Of a DNA stretch of 64,000 nt, positions 18,640 to 27,302 are shown one piece after another. Source of the DNA: JAJFIE01 sp964344255. Its GTDB lineage: Bacteria; Pseudomonadota; Alphaproteobacteria; Rhodospirillales; Casp-alpha2. The stretch lies in the NCBI GenBank assembly GCA_964344255.1, contig CAYFMQ010000001.1:558001-622000 (forward strand), in the 5' to 3' direction. The position numbers were made by a program, and so were the translations under genes. Below the pieces are notes generated by a model. It saw only the letters and a program-made list of their open reading frames with translations, was not told the DNA's origin and ran no database searches. Positions within the stretch are counted from its first letter, which is position 1, and every line of letters starts with the position of its first letter.

Positions 18640-20281
18640 TAATCTCAGCCTCCGCTGTATCCAGCGCCAGCCTGTATTCCAGTGAAACATGATGGAACCG
18701 GGCTGTCGTATAGTCATCATGAACGGCGAAACCGATGGTATAGGTCTGGCCCGGCTCGAACGTCACACCCCCCGGCTGCGTTGCCGCAAGCGGGCGCGTG
18801 ATCGTGACGGTCCAGATGCCGTTTTCAAGCGAACCCGTTCCGCTAACCTGGTCATTGGGTCCGAGTTTACGGTCCGCCAGGATATATCCTGCCTCAACCA
18901 CGCCGCCATTGCCACTCTTGTAACGGATAAGATCCATGAAAGCGCCTGCCGCCATCTGGGCGTCCAGCTCTTCCTTGGTGTACAGCTTGTCCCAGGCGCC
19001 GCGGGGCTTGTCGTTCTTGCCCTTGTATTCAAGCTCGGTACGGCTACCCGTGGTGTACTTGGTTATACCGTCGGAAATGGAGATCATATCCTTGAAGGCG
19101 GCCATGGCGTCCGCTGCCGGATGATCGGGCATATAGCGTGAATCGTTATGGCAGGTAACCCAGCAACCGAGCTGTTCCGCCGACTCGACCTTGCCGTCGT
19201 CAAACATCATGGCAAGCTTGATCTGGTTATCCGCATCCATCTTGCCGCCTTCGGCAAAGGGCGCAGGCGTATGACCGGCATCGGGCCACTGGAAGCGGAA
19301 GCTGATGTTCTCGCCGTCATGCTTGGCCTGCACCGACATGTTGAAGCCGCCGCGTTTGCCGGGAATGGGCGACGATTCGGCTTTTTCACCGGTAACGATC
19401 TTGTCGCCCATGGCGATCTGTTCGCCCAAATGACATTCCATGCAACGGTCGCCGGCGCGGCGTACGGCGCGGCCGCCGCCATGGTCGCTGCCTTTATAGA
19501 CCCATTCCAGCGATGCCTCGCCCGGATAGAGGAGCGCAACCTCCGTGACCGGAACATCCGCCCAGTCACCGCTGTCCGCAGCCGGCGCAGCGGCGGTTTC
19601 AGTCTGTTGCGCCGATTCTTCAGCAGCCTGCTGCGTGGCTTCCGCCCCTTCCGCTGCTTCCTGCTTGGGTTCAAGGTAGCGGTCATCCGGCTCGCCATCA
19701 TAGGGGTCATCATCTTCTTCCAGCAGTTCATGGACGCTCCTGTGGACGATGCCCTTATGACAATCGATGCAGGTCAGACCTTCTTCCCTGGCCTCCGCAT
19801 GACGCTTCCAGGCGCGGCGTTTCTGCTTTTCCTCCGTCATGGCGTCCCAGGAATGGCAGTTCCGGCATTCACGGGAATCCGTTTCCTTCATGTCCTGCCA
19901 TACATTCTTGGCAAGCGTCAGGCGTTTCTTCTCGAATTTTTCAGGCGTGGCCAGGGTTCCCAAAGCCCAGTGGAAAAGCTCGTTGGTCGCCTTGACCTTG
20001 CGGACCACCTTGTGAATCCAGGGGTCGGGTACGTGGCAGTCCGAGCATGTCGCCCGCACGCCGGAGCGGTTTGAATAGTGGGAGGACGCCTTGTATTCGA
20101 TGCCGACGTTATCTTCCATTTCATGGCAGCTAACGCAGAAACCCAAGGTATTGGTCGCTTCCATGGCCGTGTTGAAGCCGCCCCAGAAAATGATTCCGGC
20201 GATGCCGCCTACAATAAAAATTGCGCCAAAGGTCAAGCGATAGCTTGGCGACCAGAACATTTTCCACAATTTGGCAAGCAT
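18623..20281 (-). CDS. NapC/NirT tetraheme cytochrome c fused to ethylbenzene-dehydrogenase-like heme domain
   Basis: Membrane-anchored multiheme protein of 552 residues. A single N-terminal helix (YRLTFGAIFIVGGIAGIIFW) is followed by four CxxCH motifs (CVSCH, CSDCH, CRNCH, CIDCH), as in NapC/NirT quinol dehydrogenases. Then come an acidic Gln/Ala-rich linker (about residues 200-245), a fifth motif CMECH, and a C-terminal domain of the ethylbenzene dehydrogenase / type II DMSO-reductase heme b subunit kind, ending in FHHVSLEYRLALDTAEAE. It contains an unusual CX3CH (CWVTCH). The likely job is to move electrons from quinol to periplasmic acceptors, perhaps the cupredoxin encoded next. It is much longer than plain NirT (about 200 residues). 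Confidence 0.85.
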   Translation of the reverse strand: MLAKLWKMFWSPSYRLTFGAIFIVGGIAGIIFWGGFNTAMEATNTLGFCVSCHEMEDNVGIEYKASSHYSNRSGVRATCSDCHVPDPWIHKVVRKVKATNELFHWALGTLATPEKFEKKRLTLAKNVWQDMKETDSRECRNCHSWDAMTEEKQKRRAWKRHAEAREEGLTCIDCHKGIVHRSVHELLEEDDDPYDGEPDDRYLEPKQEAAEGAEATQQAAEESAQQTETAAAPAADSGDWADVPVTEVALLYPGEASLEWVYKGSDHGGGRAVRRAGDRCMECHLGEQIAMGDKIVTGEKAESSPIPGKRGGFNMSVQAKHDGENISFRFQWPDAGHTPAPFAEGGKMDADNQIKLAMMFDDGKVESAEQLGCWVTCHNDSRYMPDHPAADAMAAFKDMISISDGITKYTTGSRTELEYKGKNDKPRGAWDKLYTKEELDAQMAAGAFMDLIRYKSGNGGVVEAGYILADRKLGPNDQVSGTGSLENGIWTVTITRPLAATQPGGVTFEPGQTYTIGFAVHDDYTTARFHHVSLEYRLALDTAEAEINVVKK

Positions 20282-20335
20282 CCCTTTATCCCCTCATGCA
20301 ATTCAAAATTATGTTTGTTCGAAAATTCATTAAGG

Positions 20336-20378
20336 GGACGGGTACCGATTTGACTATGAAAGCTATCGATACCCGTCC
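20336..20378 (-). other. intercistronic hairpin between nirS and the NirT-like gene
   Basis: Inverted repeat with 14-bp arms (20336-20349 and 20365-20378). In the minus-strand RNA one pair is a G-U wobble, the other 13 are Watson-Crick. The loop is 15 nt. No U-tract follows, so it is more likely an RNA-stability or attenuation structure than a simple terminator; it would help keep nirS mRNA more abundant than the downstream message. Confidence 0.7.
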
Positions 20379-20405
20379 TAGTCGTTAACTTACGTCCGAT
20401 CCATA

Positions 20406-22019
20406 TCAGGTTACGTGGTGGACGCGATTATAGACGTTGAATTTGCCAGTCGGCGTTTCAAGCCCCTTGATGCGGGCCTTTTCTTCCAACGTTTTGGCGT
20501 CATAGACGACGATTTCGCCTTTGCTCCAGTTCTTCTTGCCGCCACGGACCCAGACGGAGACCCAGAATTCACTGCCATCAGCATTGAATTCGATATGGGT
20601 CGCGAGACCGAACTCCTGATCCGTGACCTGGATTGTCTTGACCAATTTGCCGGTCTTCTTGTCCAGAACCTGAATGGCCTGCTGGACTTCGGGGTCCGGG
20701 TGTTTGGTCTGATCAAAGATCACGTAATCGGAGGTCGGATGGGTCCGGATGAACAAGCCCGGTCCATCGGATTCAACCGAGTAGCAGATTTTCCAGGCAT
20801 GCTCCGGATGACCTTCGGGGTCATTGCCCCAAACCGTCACCTTGCCTTCGCCTAAGTGCGGCGTTCCGGCAACAGGACCGCAATTCGGATCCATCCAGTT
20901 TGCGCCCGGCCCCGGATGGGGCTTCTTGCCCGTTTCCAGGGAACCGACAGCCTTACGGGTTACGGTGTCCTGGAATTCCATGCGGTTAGAGGCATTGGCC
21001 GCAATCTGGAAGTACCGCTGTGTCGGATCGAAGAATCCGTCATGCAGGAACTTGTTGGTGTTGATCTGTTCAATGCGGAGATTGTTCAGATCGGAATAAT
21101 CGACCTGCCACATCTGACCCAGCTCTTTCACCGCGACCATCCATGTAGGTGCCTTCGGCGTGTTGTAAACAGCAGCAACACGGGCTTCATTGACATATTC
21201 GCCGTCAATGTTGACACCCCGTGTTGAGACGACTTTCAGCGGCTCAAGCGTTACAGCGTCCATGATGACAAAATGCGGAGGCCAGTAACCACCACCGATC
21301 ACGTATTTGTCTTTCCACTCACCATAATGGGATACGGCGATATCACGGGCGTCTGAAGCGATCTGCACTTCGGCAACAACCTGAGGCGGATCCATCCAGA
21401 GATCGATTTTCGTCACCTTGCCGTCACGGCCCTGGGTGAACCAGAAACGGCCGTCTGAAGTTTCCTTCATCACGTGCACGGCGTAACCGGTATTGATTTT
21501 CGCCACGACTTCCTTGGTGTCACCATCGATAACACCAACCATGCCGGCGTCACGCAGGATAACCATGAAGAAGTTTTCCCAGTTCCGGTCGTGCATGGGC
21601 TTGGAAGGATAATCCTTGGGATCGACAAAAACCGTCCGGCGTTCTTTCATCTGCGCCAAGCTCATTTCAGCAGGTGGCGGCACGTCCATCTGGATGTAGG
21701 TCGCCAGCTTGCTGATCTGTTCCTTGGAGAACAGGTCATCGAAGTTGTTCATACCGCCTTCGGTACCGATCGCGATGATCTTCTCAAGGCGTTTCTGACC
21801 AAGTTTCCTGGTTTCTTCCGGCTCCAGGCTTTTGCCTGTGGCGCCTTTACGCAAGACGCCGTGACAGCCGGCGCAACGTTGGAAATACAAGGTCTTTGAT
21901 TCCTCGAAGTCCTCTTCAGATAACGTTGGTTCTTCCGCTTGAGCGACACTGACAGGCATTGCCAAAACAACCCCCACAGCCAAACCCAATGCGGAAATGG
22001 TTGCTAAAAATGGTTTCAT
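20406..22019 (-). CDS. nirS: cytochrome cd1 nitrite reductase NirS
   Basis: Periplasmic nitrite reductase making NO, the defining step of denitrification. Signal peptide MKPFLATISALGLAVGVV with cleavage after AQA; cytochrome c domain with CAGCH; d1 propeller with the heme d1 axial His in GYAVHVMKET and the two active-site His regions KFLHDGFFDP and GTPHLGEGK. 537 residues, normal length. The ATG at 22019 has GGAAGGAAG upstream. A symmetric FNR/NNR box is centred 106 bases before the start codon, and a TAGAAA -10-like element (22096-22091) sits at the class II distance from it. Confidence 0.98.
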   Translation of the reverse strand: MKPFLATISALGLAVGVVLAMPVSVAQAEEPTLSEEDFEESKTLYFQRCAGCHGVLRKGATGKSLEPEETRKLGQKRLEKIIAIGTEGGMNNFDDLFSKEQISKLATYIQMDVPPPAEMSLAQMKERRTVFVDPKDYPSKPMHDRNWENFFMVILRDAGMVGVIDGDTKEVVAKINTGYAVHVMKETSDGRFWFTQGRDGKVTKIDLWMDPPQVVAEVQIASDARDIAVSHYGEWKDKYVIGGGYWPPHFVIMDAVTLEPLKVVSTRGVNIDGEYVNEARVAAVYNTPKAPTWMVAVKELGQMWQVDYSDLNNLRIEQINTNKFLHDGFFDPTQRYFQIAANASNRMEFQDTVTRKAVGSLETGKKPHPGPGANWMDPNCGPVAGTPHLGEGKVTVWGNDPEGHPEHAWKICYSVESDGPGLFIRTHPTSDYVIFDQTKHPDPEVQQAIQVLDKKTGKLVKTIQVTDQEFGLATHIEFNADGSEFWVSVWVRGGKKNWSKGEIVVYDAKTLEEKARIKGLETPTGKFNVYNRVHHVT

Positions 22020-22118
22020 AATTCTTCCTTCCGTCAATGAATTCAGGCCGTGCGCCAATTGACCCTCGCCCCCATGGCGCCGACTTTATTTTTCTACACC
22101 TTTGGGGATTGGCGCTCC

Positions 22119-22132
22119 TTGACTGTGGTCAA
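22119..22132. promoter_or_regulatory. FNR/NNR-type operator between nirS and nirE
   Basis: TTGACTGTGGTCAA, a perfect palindrome of the TTGAC-N4-GTCAA form. If it acts as a class II site (centre at -41.5), the nirS start would be near 22084, with TAGAAA at its -10. The nirE start would be near 22167, with TTATCC as a weaker -10. The single site can therefore serve both arms. Confidence 0.85.
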
Positions 22133-22204
22133 ATACACGGCAGTGTTTTGCGTGTTATCCAAAACCCATCCAAAGAACCAACATGGCTGAATGGGATTGA
22201 AGAA

Positions 22205-23017
22205 ATGTCCGATAACAACAAGCCAATTGTCCATCTCGTCGGCGCCGGCCCGGGAAACCCGGACCTGCTGACGCGCCGCGCCTATGATTTGATCAAGAAC
22301 GCCGACGTGGTTGTTTATGATCGCCTGGTCTCACAGGATATCATGGACGAGGTGCCACAAGGCACGGCCCGCATCTATGTCGGCAAGCGAACCAACAACC
22401 ACACCCTGCCGCAGGATGAAATCAACGCGCTTCTGGTTTCCCTGGCGAAAGAGGGACGAAAGGTCGTTCGCCTGAAAGGCGGCGACCCGTTCATGTTCGG
22501 CCGCGGCAGTGAAGAAGCCGAGTACCTCGTCGCCAACGGCGTCGGTTTCGAGGTGGTCCCAGGCATAACCGCCGCTTCGGCCTGCAGCGCCGCGTGCGAT
22601 TTCCCGCTGACGCACCGGGGGCTCGCCACGAGCGTACGGTTTATCACCGGGCACTGCCGCGAGGACGCCGAGCTGAATTACGACTGGGCCGGCCTGGCAA
22701 ATTCGGAAACGACACTTGTTATCTATATGGGACTTGCCAACATCGGTTATTTCTCAGGTCACCTGATCGCCAACGGCATGGCGCCGGATACGCCGGTCGC
22801 CGCCATATCAAACGGAACAACGGCGCGCCAGCAGCAGATTTTTTCCAGCCTCGACAGGATTGCGGACGATGTGCATACCTCGGAACTGCCGTCTCCTGTT
22901 CTGTTCGTCGTCGGTCAAACGGTCGCCATGCAATCCGTGCTTACCCAGCTATCCGATGACGAAGACGCCGAGGCAGACGTATCACAGAATAATTTCAGCG
23001 AGGCGGAGCGTGCATAG
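22205..23017 (+). CDS. nirE: uroporphyrinogen-III C-methyltransferase NirE
   Basis: S-adenosylmethionine-dependent methyltransferase converting uroporphyrinogen III to precorrin-2, the first committed step to heme d1 (also siroheme and cobalamin). The family motifs VGAGPGNPDLLT at the N-terminus, VVRLKGGDPFMFGRG and VPGITAASACSA are clear. 270 residues, single-domain SUMT without CysG extension. The divergent position opposite nirS across a shared FNR/NNR box favours the d1-dedicated NirE over CobA. The ATG at 22205 gives the canonical N-terminus; the frame upstream to 22037 is the regulatory region. Confidence 0.92.
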   Translation: MSDNNKPIVHLVGAGPGNPDLLTRRAYDLIKNADVVVYDRLVSQDIMDEVPQGTARIYVGKRTNNHTLPQDEINALLVSLAKEGRKVVRLKGGDPFMFGRGSEEAEYLVANGVGFEVVPGITAASACSAACDFPLTHRGLATSVRFITGHCREDAELNYDWAGLANSETTLVIYMGLANIGYFSGHLIANGMAPDTPVAAISNGTTARQQQIFSSLDRIADDVHTSELPSPVLFVVGQTVAMQSVLTQLSDDEDAEADVSQNNFSEAERA

Positions 23018-23339
23018 CTTCTTGTGCCTTGTTGTCGCCGTTGCCGGTGTCCTGGTGCTGGGCGCCAACCAAGGCAGCGCCGATCAGGTATCGCCTGAGC
23101 GGGCGGCCTATCTCATCAACCTTGTGAAACAGGATTGCGGTTCCTGCCACGGCATGACCATGAAAGGCGGTCTCGGCCCTCCGTTACTGCCGGAGAACTT
23201 CGCCGGCCGGGATGAGTCCGAAATTATCGATACGATCCTGCATGGTGTTCCCGGCCAGCCCATGCCGCCCTGGAATGTTGAATTGAGCCAGGACGAGGCC
23301 CTCTGGATCGTCCGGCAACTGAAGGCGGGGCTGAACTGA
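23010..23339 (+). CDS. small periplasmic cytochrome c (NirC-like)
   Basis: 109-residue monoheme cytochrome c with Sec signal VHSFLCLVVAVAGVLVLGA, CxxCH in DCGSCHGM, and a C-terminal Met-containing segment GVPGQPMPPWN likely giving the axial ligand. The GTG start at 23010 overlaps the last 8 bases of nirE, preceded by a purine-rich GAGGCGGAGC; a longer frame from 22860 would lie mostly inside nirE. It probably donates electrons to NirS or takes part in d1 maturation like NirC. Cytochrome c55X-type identity is also possible. Confidence 0.85.
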   Translation: MHSFLCLVVAVAGVLVLGANQGSADQVSPERAAYLINLVKQDCGSCHGMTMKGGLGPPLLPENFAGRDESEIIDTILHGVPGQPMPPWNVELSQDEALWIVRQLKAGLN

Positions 23340-23384
23340 AACCTTAGGGAAGCGACTGAATAAACAACAAAAAGAAGCCTGCCC

Positions 23385-24572
23385 ATGAAGACTCGCATAG
23401 ACGCCTTTTTTTCCTACGGATTTCGACCGTTTTTCCTGACCGGATCCTTCTATGCGGTGATCGTGGTCATCCCCTGGATCATGCGGTTCGTAACGCCGGA
23501 CGAGCTTGGCCTTGCCTGGCTTCCGACTCCCACCACCGCCTGGCATGCCCATGAAATGCTGTTCGGGTTCGCCTGCGCCGTCATCGCCGGCTTTTTCCTG
23601 ACCGCCGTACCGAACTGGACCGGCCGCAAGCCGGTTTCGGGTCCGGCCCTGGCGGCGCTCTTCATCGTCTGGATTCTGGGACGGGTGGTGAACTGGCTGC
23701 CCGGCGATTTTTCACCGTTCCTGTTCGCCGCCGTCGATCTCGCCTTTATCCCGTTTCTGGTGGCCCTCGTCCTGCGCGCGCTGATTGCGGGGTGGAGCAA
23801 ACGCAACCTGATTTTCCTGCCCATCTTCGCCGGGTTGTTCATCGCCAACCTGATGATCCATTTCGAGCGGCTGGCCCTGACCGCCGACACGGCGGACCAG
23901 GGTCATCGCCTGGCCCTCGACCTGGTCATCGGGTTGATCATCATCCTGGGCGGACGGATCGTTCCCTCGTTCACCACCAATTACCTGCGCAACCACGGCG
24001 GCGGCGATCTGCCCAAACAATCAGACAGACTGACGCAATTGGCGGTGCTGTCCGCCGCCGCCATCGTGATCGTCAACCAGGCGGCGCCCGATTCGGACTT
24101 GAGCGGCGCTGTCTACGCCCTGGCGGCGCTCATCAACCTGATCCGGTTTCTCGGCTGGCAGGGGCACAGAATCCTGAATGTGCCCATTTTATGGATCCTG
24201 TTCGCCGGATACGGTTTCGTCATCGCCGGCCTGGCGCTCAGCGCCGTCTCCGTCTTTGTCGACGCCCTTCCCCGCATCGCCGCGGATCACCTGATGACCA
24301 TCGGCGGCATCGGCAGCATGACGTTGGGCATCATGACCCGCGCCAGCCTGGGCCATACGGGCCGCACGCCGACGGCCTCGCCCGCCATGCTGGCCGCTTT
24401 CCTGGCCGTCGGCGCCGCGTCGCTGGTCCGCGCTCTCGGTCCCGTCATCGCGCCGGATTATTATGTCGTCAACATGATCGTCACCGGCGCCCTGTGGACC
24501 GGCGCGTATGCGCTGTTCGTGCTGACGTTCTTCACCATCCTGACGACGCCCCGCCCTGCCAAGGCGGTCTAA
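23385..24572 (+). CDS. nnrS: NnrS-family heme-copper membrane protein
   Basis: Polytopic inner-membrane protein of 395 residues and about 12 helices; NnrS proteins bind heme and copper and relieve NO stress. Family motifs: YGFRPFFLTG near the N-terminus, AWHAHEMLFGFA, GGRIVPSFTTNYLR and IGGIGSMTLGIMTRASLGHTGR. It is the last gene of the nirE arm, 45 bases after the cytochrome, and so is co-regulated with NO production. Confidence 0.96.
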   Translation: MKTRIDAFFSYGFRPFFLTGSFYAVIVVIPWIMRFVTPDELGLAWLPTPTTAWHAHEMLFGFACAVIAGFFLTAVPNWTGRKPVSGPALAALFIVWILGRVVNWLPGDFSPFLFAAVDLAFIPFLVALVLRALIAGWSKRNLIFLPIFAGLFIANLMIHFERLALTADTADQGHRLALDLVIGLIIILGGRIVPSFTTNYLRNHGGGDLPKQSDRLTQLAVLSAAAIVIVNQAAPDSDLSGAVYALAALINLIRFLGWQGHRILNVPILWILFAGYGFVIAGLALSAVSVFVDALPRIAADHLMTIGGIGSMTLGIMTRASLGHTGRTPTASPAMLAAFLAVGAASLVRALGPVIAPDYYVVNMIVTGALWTGAYALFVLTFFTILTTPRPAKAV

Positions 24573-24573
24573 A

Positions 24574-24588
24574 CTGGCTGCTAGCCAG
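24574..24588. terminator. short hairpin between convergent nnrS and methyltransferase genes
   Basis: CTGGCT / AGCCAG with a 3-nt loop, spanning the stop region of both convergent genes. No T-tract follows on either strand, so terminator function is uncertain. Confidence 0.4.
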
Positions 24589-25720
24589 CGCCGTTCGTCA
24601 GGAAATGGTTATCTTCGCCGTCATGGGTCATGGAATTGACCAGCCGGTAGCCCCTTGATGTGAGCCAGTCCAGAGCCTGGCCTCCCAGCCCCTGGCCCAC
24701 CTTGAGCATCAGCTTGCGCCCGGCTGGCGTAAGAATTCTTTCTGCGCCCTGCAAGGCGTCCATCAGGTCCGATTTTACATCGAAGCGGATAAAGTCCCAC
24801 GCGCCCGACGCGCCGTCTTCCGCAATGTCATCCACCTTCCGGCGGGGCACATCCTGGCCGTAGAGACGAACCATGCCCTCTGAGGATCCCGGAACCGCGT
24901 TGACGACCTCGGCCCGGCCATCCAATCCGACGACCTTGTTCAGAAAAACCGTCTGACGCGTGATCGCGACATGATCGGGAACGCCGTCTACGCCTAAGTA
25001 CCGGTCCGGTTTCATGAAACGGAGCAGGTAAGCCGCATGGTTGCCGGCAAGGCAGCCCACTTCGAGAACCGATTTCACCGGCCCGGCGAATTCAAGCGCA
25101 AAACGCAGGACGTCGATGTCGATGACCTTGGAATTTGCGTGGTTCAGCGTCGCCAGCACGCCCTGGGGCGTCCGCGTTTCGCTGGTATAGACCAGCCCTT
25201 CGCCATCGACGATAAATCCGATATGGGGTCTGTGGCGCGGGTTCGATACAAACTCGCATAATCCCCGGAACCTCATGACCATATCGTGCGCCGCCCCCAG
25301 ATGTTTCATCATGGTGGCGTGCGCCATGTAGGCTTCCCATTCCCTGCCCTGCATCAGGTAGATGTTGATGAGGGTCGCATAGGACTGGACATGCTGCGGA
25401 TTGATGGTCAGCGCCCGGATGGCGGCGGCGATGCCCCGGCCCTCGTCCCTGTTTTCGCAATGCGCAATATAACTGGTATGGGCATACATGAACCACAGGT
25501 CGGCGTTCTTGCCGTCATACGCCAGGGCGCGGTCGATGACGCTTAAGGTCCGCTCGTCGAACCACTGTTCGTTGAACATGATGATGGCGGCATTGCTCAG
25601 GATGAAGGTTACATCAGTATACTCATCGCACAGCTTGAACAGGTATTCCCTGGCCTCGTCCCGCTCGCCGTTTTTCAGGAGAACACCGACTCGCTCCATC
25701 TGTTCTGCAGGATTAGCCAT
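24581..25720 (-). CDS. TPR-containing class I SAM methyltransferase
   Basis: 379 residues. The N-terminal half (about 1-170) has helical TPR-like repeats (VGVLLKNGERDEAREYLFKL, AIRALTINPQHVQSYATLIN). The C-terminal half has a class I methyltransferase fold with SAM-binding motif I VLEVGCLAGNHAAYL and a later acidic motif in WDFIRFDVKSDL. The ATG at 25720 shares a base with the stop of the glycosyltransferase gene (TGATG), so the two are translationally coupled. Probably modifies a glycan or surface molecule assembled with its partner. The exact acceptor is unknown. FkbM-type assignment is possible. Confidence 0.75.
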   Translation of the reverse strand: MANPAEQMERVGVLLKNGERDEAREYLFKLCDEYTDVTFILSNAAIIMFNEQWFDERTLSVIDRALAYDGKNADLWFMYAHTSYIAHCENRDEGRGIAAAIRALTINPQHVQSYATLINIYLMQGREWEAYMAHATMMKHLGAAHDMVMRFRGLCEFVSNPRHRPHIGFIVDGEGLVYTSETRTPQGVLATLNHANSKVIDIDVLRFALEFAGPVKSVLEVGCLAGNHAAYLLRFMKPDRYLGVDGVPDHVAITRQTVFLNKVVGLDGRAEVVNAVPGSSEGMVRLYGQDVPRRKVDDIAEDGASGAWDFIRFDVKSDLMDALQGAERILTPAGRKLMLKVGQGLGGQALDWLTSRGYRLVNSMTHDGEDNHFLTNGAG

Positions 25721-27192
25721 CACGCGATACTCCTGTCCAGGAACAGGCTGAGGATCTCGCTCATGGGCGACATCCTGTTTTCCATTCGGAATTTGCAGAT
25801 CAGGCCCGTCTCGTTCCACACGGTATCGCGCATCGCCGTTTTCATGTCGTGGCGATAGCCGATTTTATCGAGCAACGGCAGCAGGACATCGTGCTCGAAG
25901 GTGTCGCGATAGGCCTGCATCCTTGTAATCTGGGACTGGCGGACATCGGCGGGCGAGAGGTTTCCGGCGTTGATGATCTCGACCGCTTCGGCGACCGCCG
26001 CCGGGGTCGGACGGCAATAGACGCTGTTGTCATCCGACAGCCAGGCCTCGCGCCCGCCCATGGTGTCGCCGGGGTCGGGCATGGTGCTGACCGCCGGAAT
26101 GCCGCACAGCATGTATTCCGTCACCGTGTAGCAAGCTCCTTCATGCCTGGACAGCATCAGGCCGCACCGGGATTCACTGTAAAGATGCGTCAACTGCTCG
26201 AAATTCAGGTAATCGGCCGGGGCGTAGACGGGCCTGCACCGTTCGTACCCGGTAGCGGGCGGGATGGTCGATTTCATGTTGATGCCAGATTGCACCAACG
26301 CGAGGTTGGGCACCTTCTCCGCCAGATGAATGCGCTTCATATCGACCGCACGGGCCGTATAGACCGCGTCGTATTTCTTCTCGGCGCCTTCCAGGATGGA
26401 AAAGCTGTTTTCATCGAGCCAGCAATTGTTGTTGACGAGGAAGGAGTTCAACCCCGCGCCAAGGCGCAACTCATGCACCTCCGGCTCGTTGGACAGGAAA
26501 TAGACCCTGTCCCGAACGGGTTCCGGCGCCAGCGCCTTCCAGAAGCCGGGCGGCAGGTTGCTGCAGGGCCCCCAGTCGGTCAGGATCAGGTAGTCGTTCT
26601 CCGGCAGATGCGGAATCCAGCATGCGATTCCTCCCGCTGCATAAGGGGCGAACGTGCAACTGGCCAGGAAGACACGCCCTTTCTCGCCCGCGGCCAGGTA
26701 ATTGAACGGGCTTTTGTGCTTGTAAACCCAGTAACTGCCGAGAACCTCGTCGAGGTCATGTCGTTGAATGAGGGTGCACACATCCAGCATTTCGGCATAG
26801 CGCGCCTCGTCATCGGGCGCCAGGCATCCCATCAGCGACACCATCTGGTTCATCGTGCGCTGGATTAATGGATAAAGACGTATCATCGAATCCAACAGCC
26901 GGATGCCGTCCTCAACGCGGCCCAGCAGGGCCAGGGCTTCGGCCTGGAAACACACGAACGCCGGGCTCTTTTCCAAAGGGATTGAAACGCCCTTTACACC
27001 GGACGCCTGTTCGTCGGGCGGCACCGTGGTGCCGATTTCGTCCAGGCGGGCGAACAGGTGGATCAGCGAAACATTGTCCGGATCGTCCTGGACGGCCATT
27101 TTCGCCGCATCGAAAGCGCCGACGAAATCCCCGTCCGCGGCAAGTTGCAGGATTCCGGTTACTGCTGGATTGTCCAGATCAACTGAGATCAT
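25720..27192 (-). CDS. TPR-containing glycosyltransferase (GT4-like, GT-B fold)
   Basis: 490 residues. About 1-130 is a TPR-like region (AAKMAVQDDPDNVSLIHLFA, LALLGRVEDGIRLLDSMIRL). The C-terminal third has the GT4-type nucleotide-sugar motif SRHEGACYTVTEYMLCGIPA, with the E-x7-E spacing approximated by Glu at both ends, and then VSTMPDPGDTMGG. The start ATG at 27192 is preferred to the frame opening at 27288, which would encode an unlikely Arg/Gly-rich leader. First gene of a coupled pair with the methyltransferase. Cytoplasmic, no membrane helices seen. Sugar donor unknown. Confidence 0.7.
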   Translation of the reverse strand: MISVDLDNPAVTGILQLAADGDFVGAFDAAKMAVQDDPDNVSLIHLFARLDEIGTTVPPDEQASGVKGVSIPLEKSPAFVCFQAEALALLGRVEDGIRLLDSMIRLYPLIQRTMNQMVSLMGCLAPDDEARYAEMLDVCTLIQRHDLDEVLGSYWVYKHKSPFNYLAAGEKGRVFLASCTFAPYAAGGIACWIPHLPENDYLILTDWGPCSNLPPGFWKALAPEPVRDRVYFLSNEPEVHELRLGAGLNSFLVNNNCWLDENSFSILEGAEKKYDAVYTARAVDMKRIHLAEKVPNLALVQSGINMKSTIPPATGYERCRPVYAPADYLNFEQLTHLYSESRCGLMLSRHEGACYTVTEYMLCGIPAVSTMPDPGDTMGGREAWLSDDNSVYCRPTPAAVAEAVEIINAGNLSPADVRQSQITRMQAYRDTFEHDVLLPLLDKIGYRHDMKTAMRDTVWNETGLICKFRMENRMSPMSEILSLFLDRSIA

Positions 27193-27302
27193 TCGGCACC
27201 GGTCATTCGGTTGAACGCAGCCACGCGGCAGCGGTGGCTTACCGCCTCGATAGTGACGCCCAGATGTTAAAAATCCCTTGCCGCGCAATCAGCGCGTCAG
27301 CT

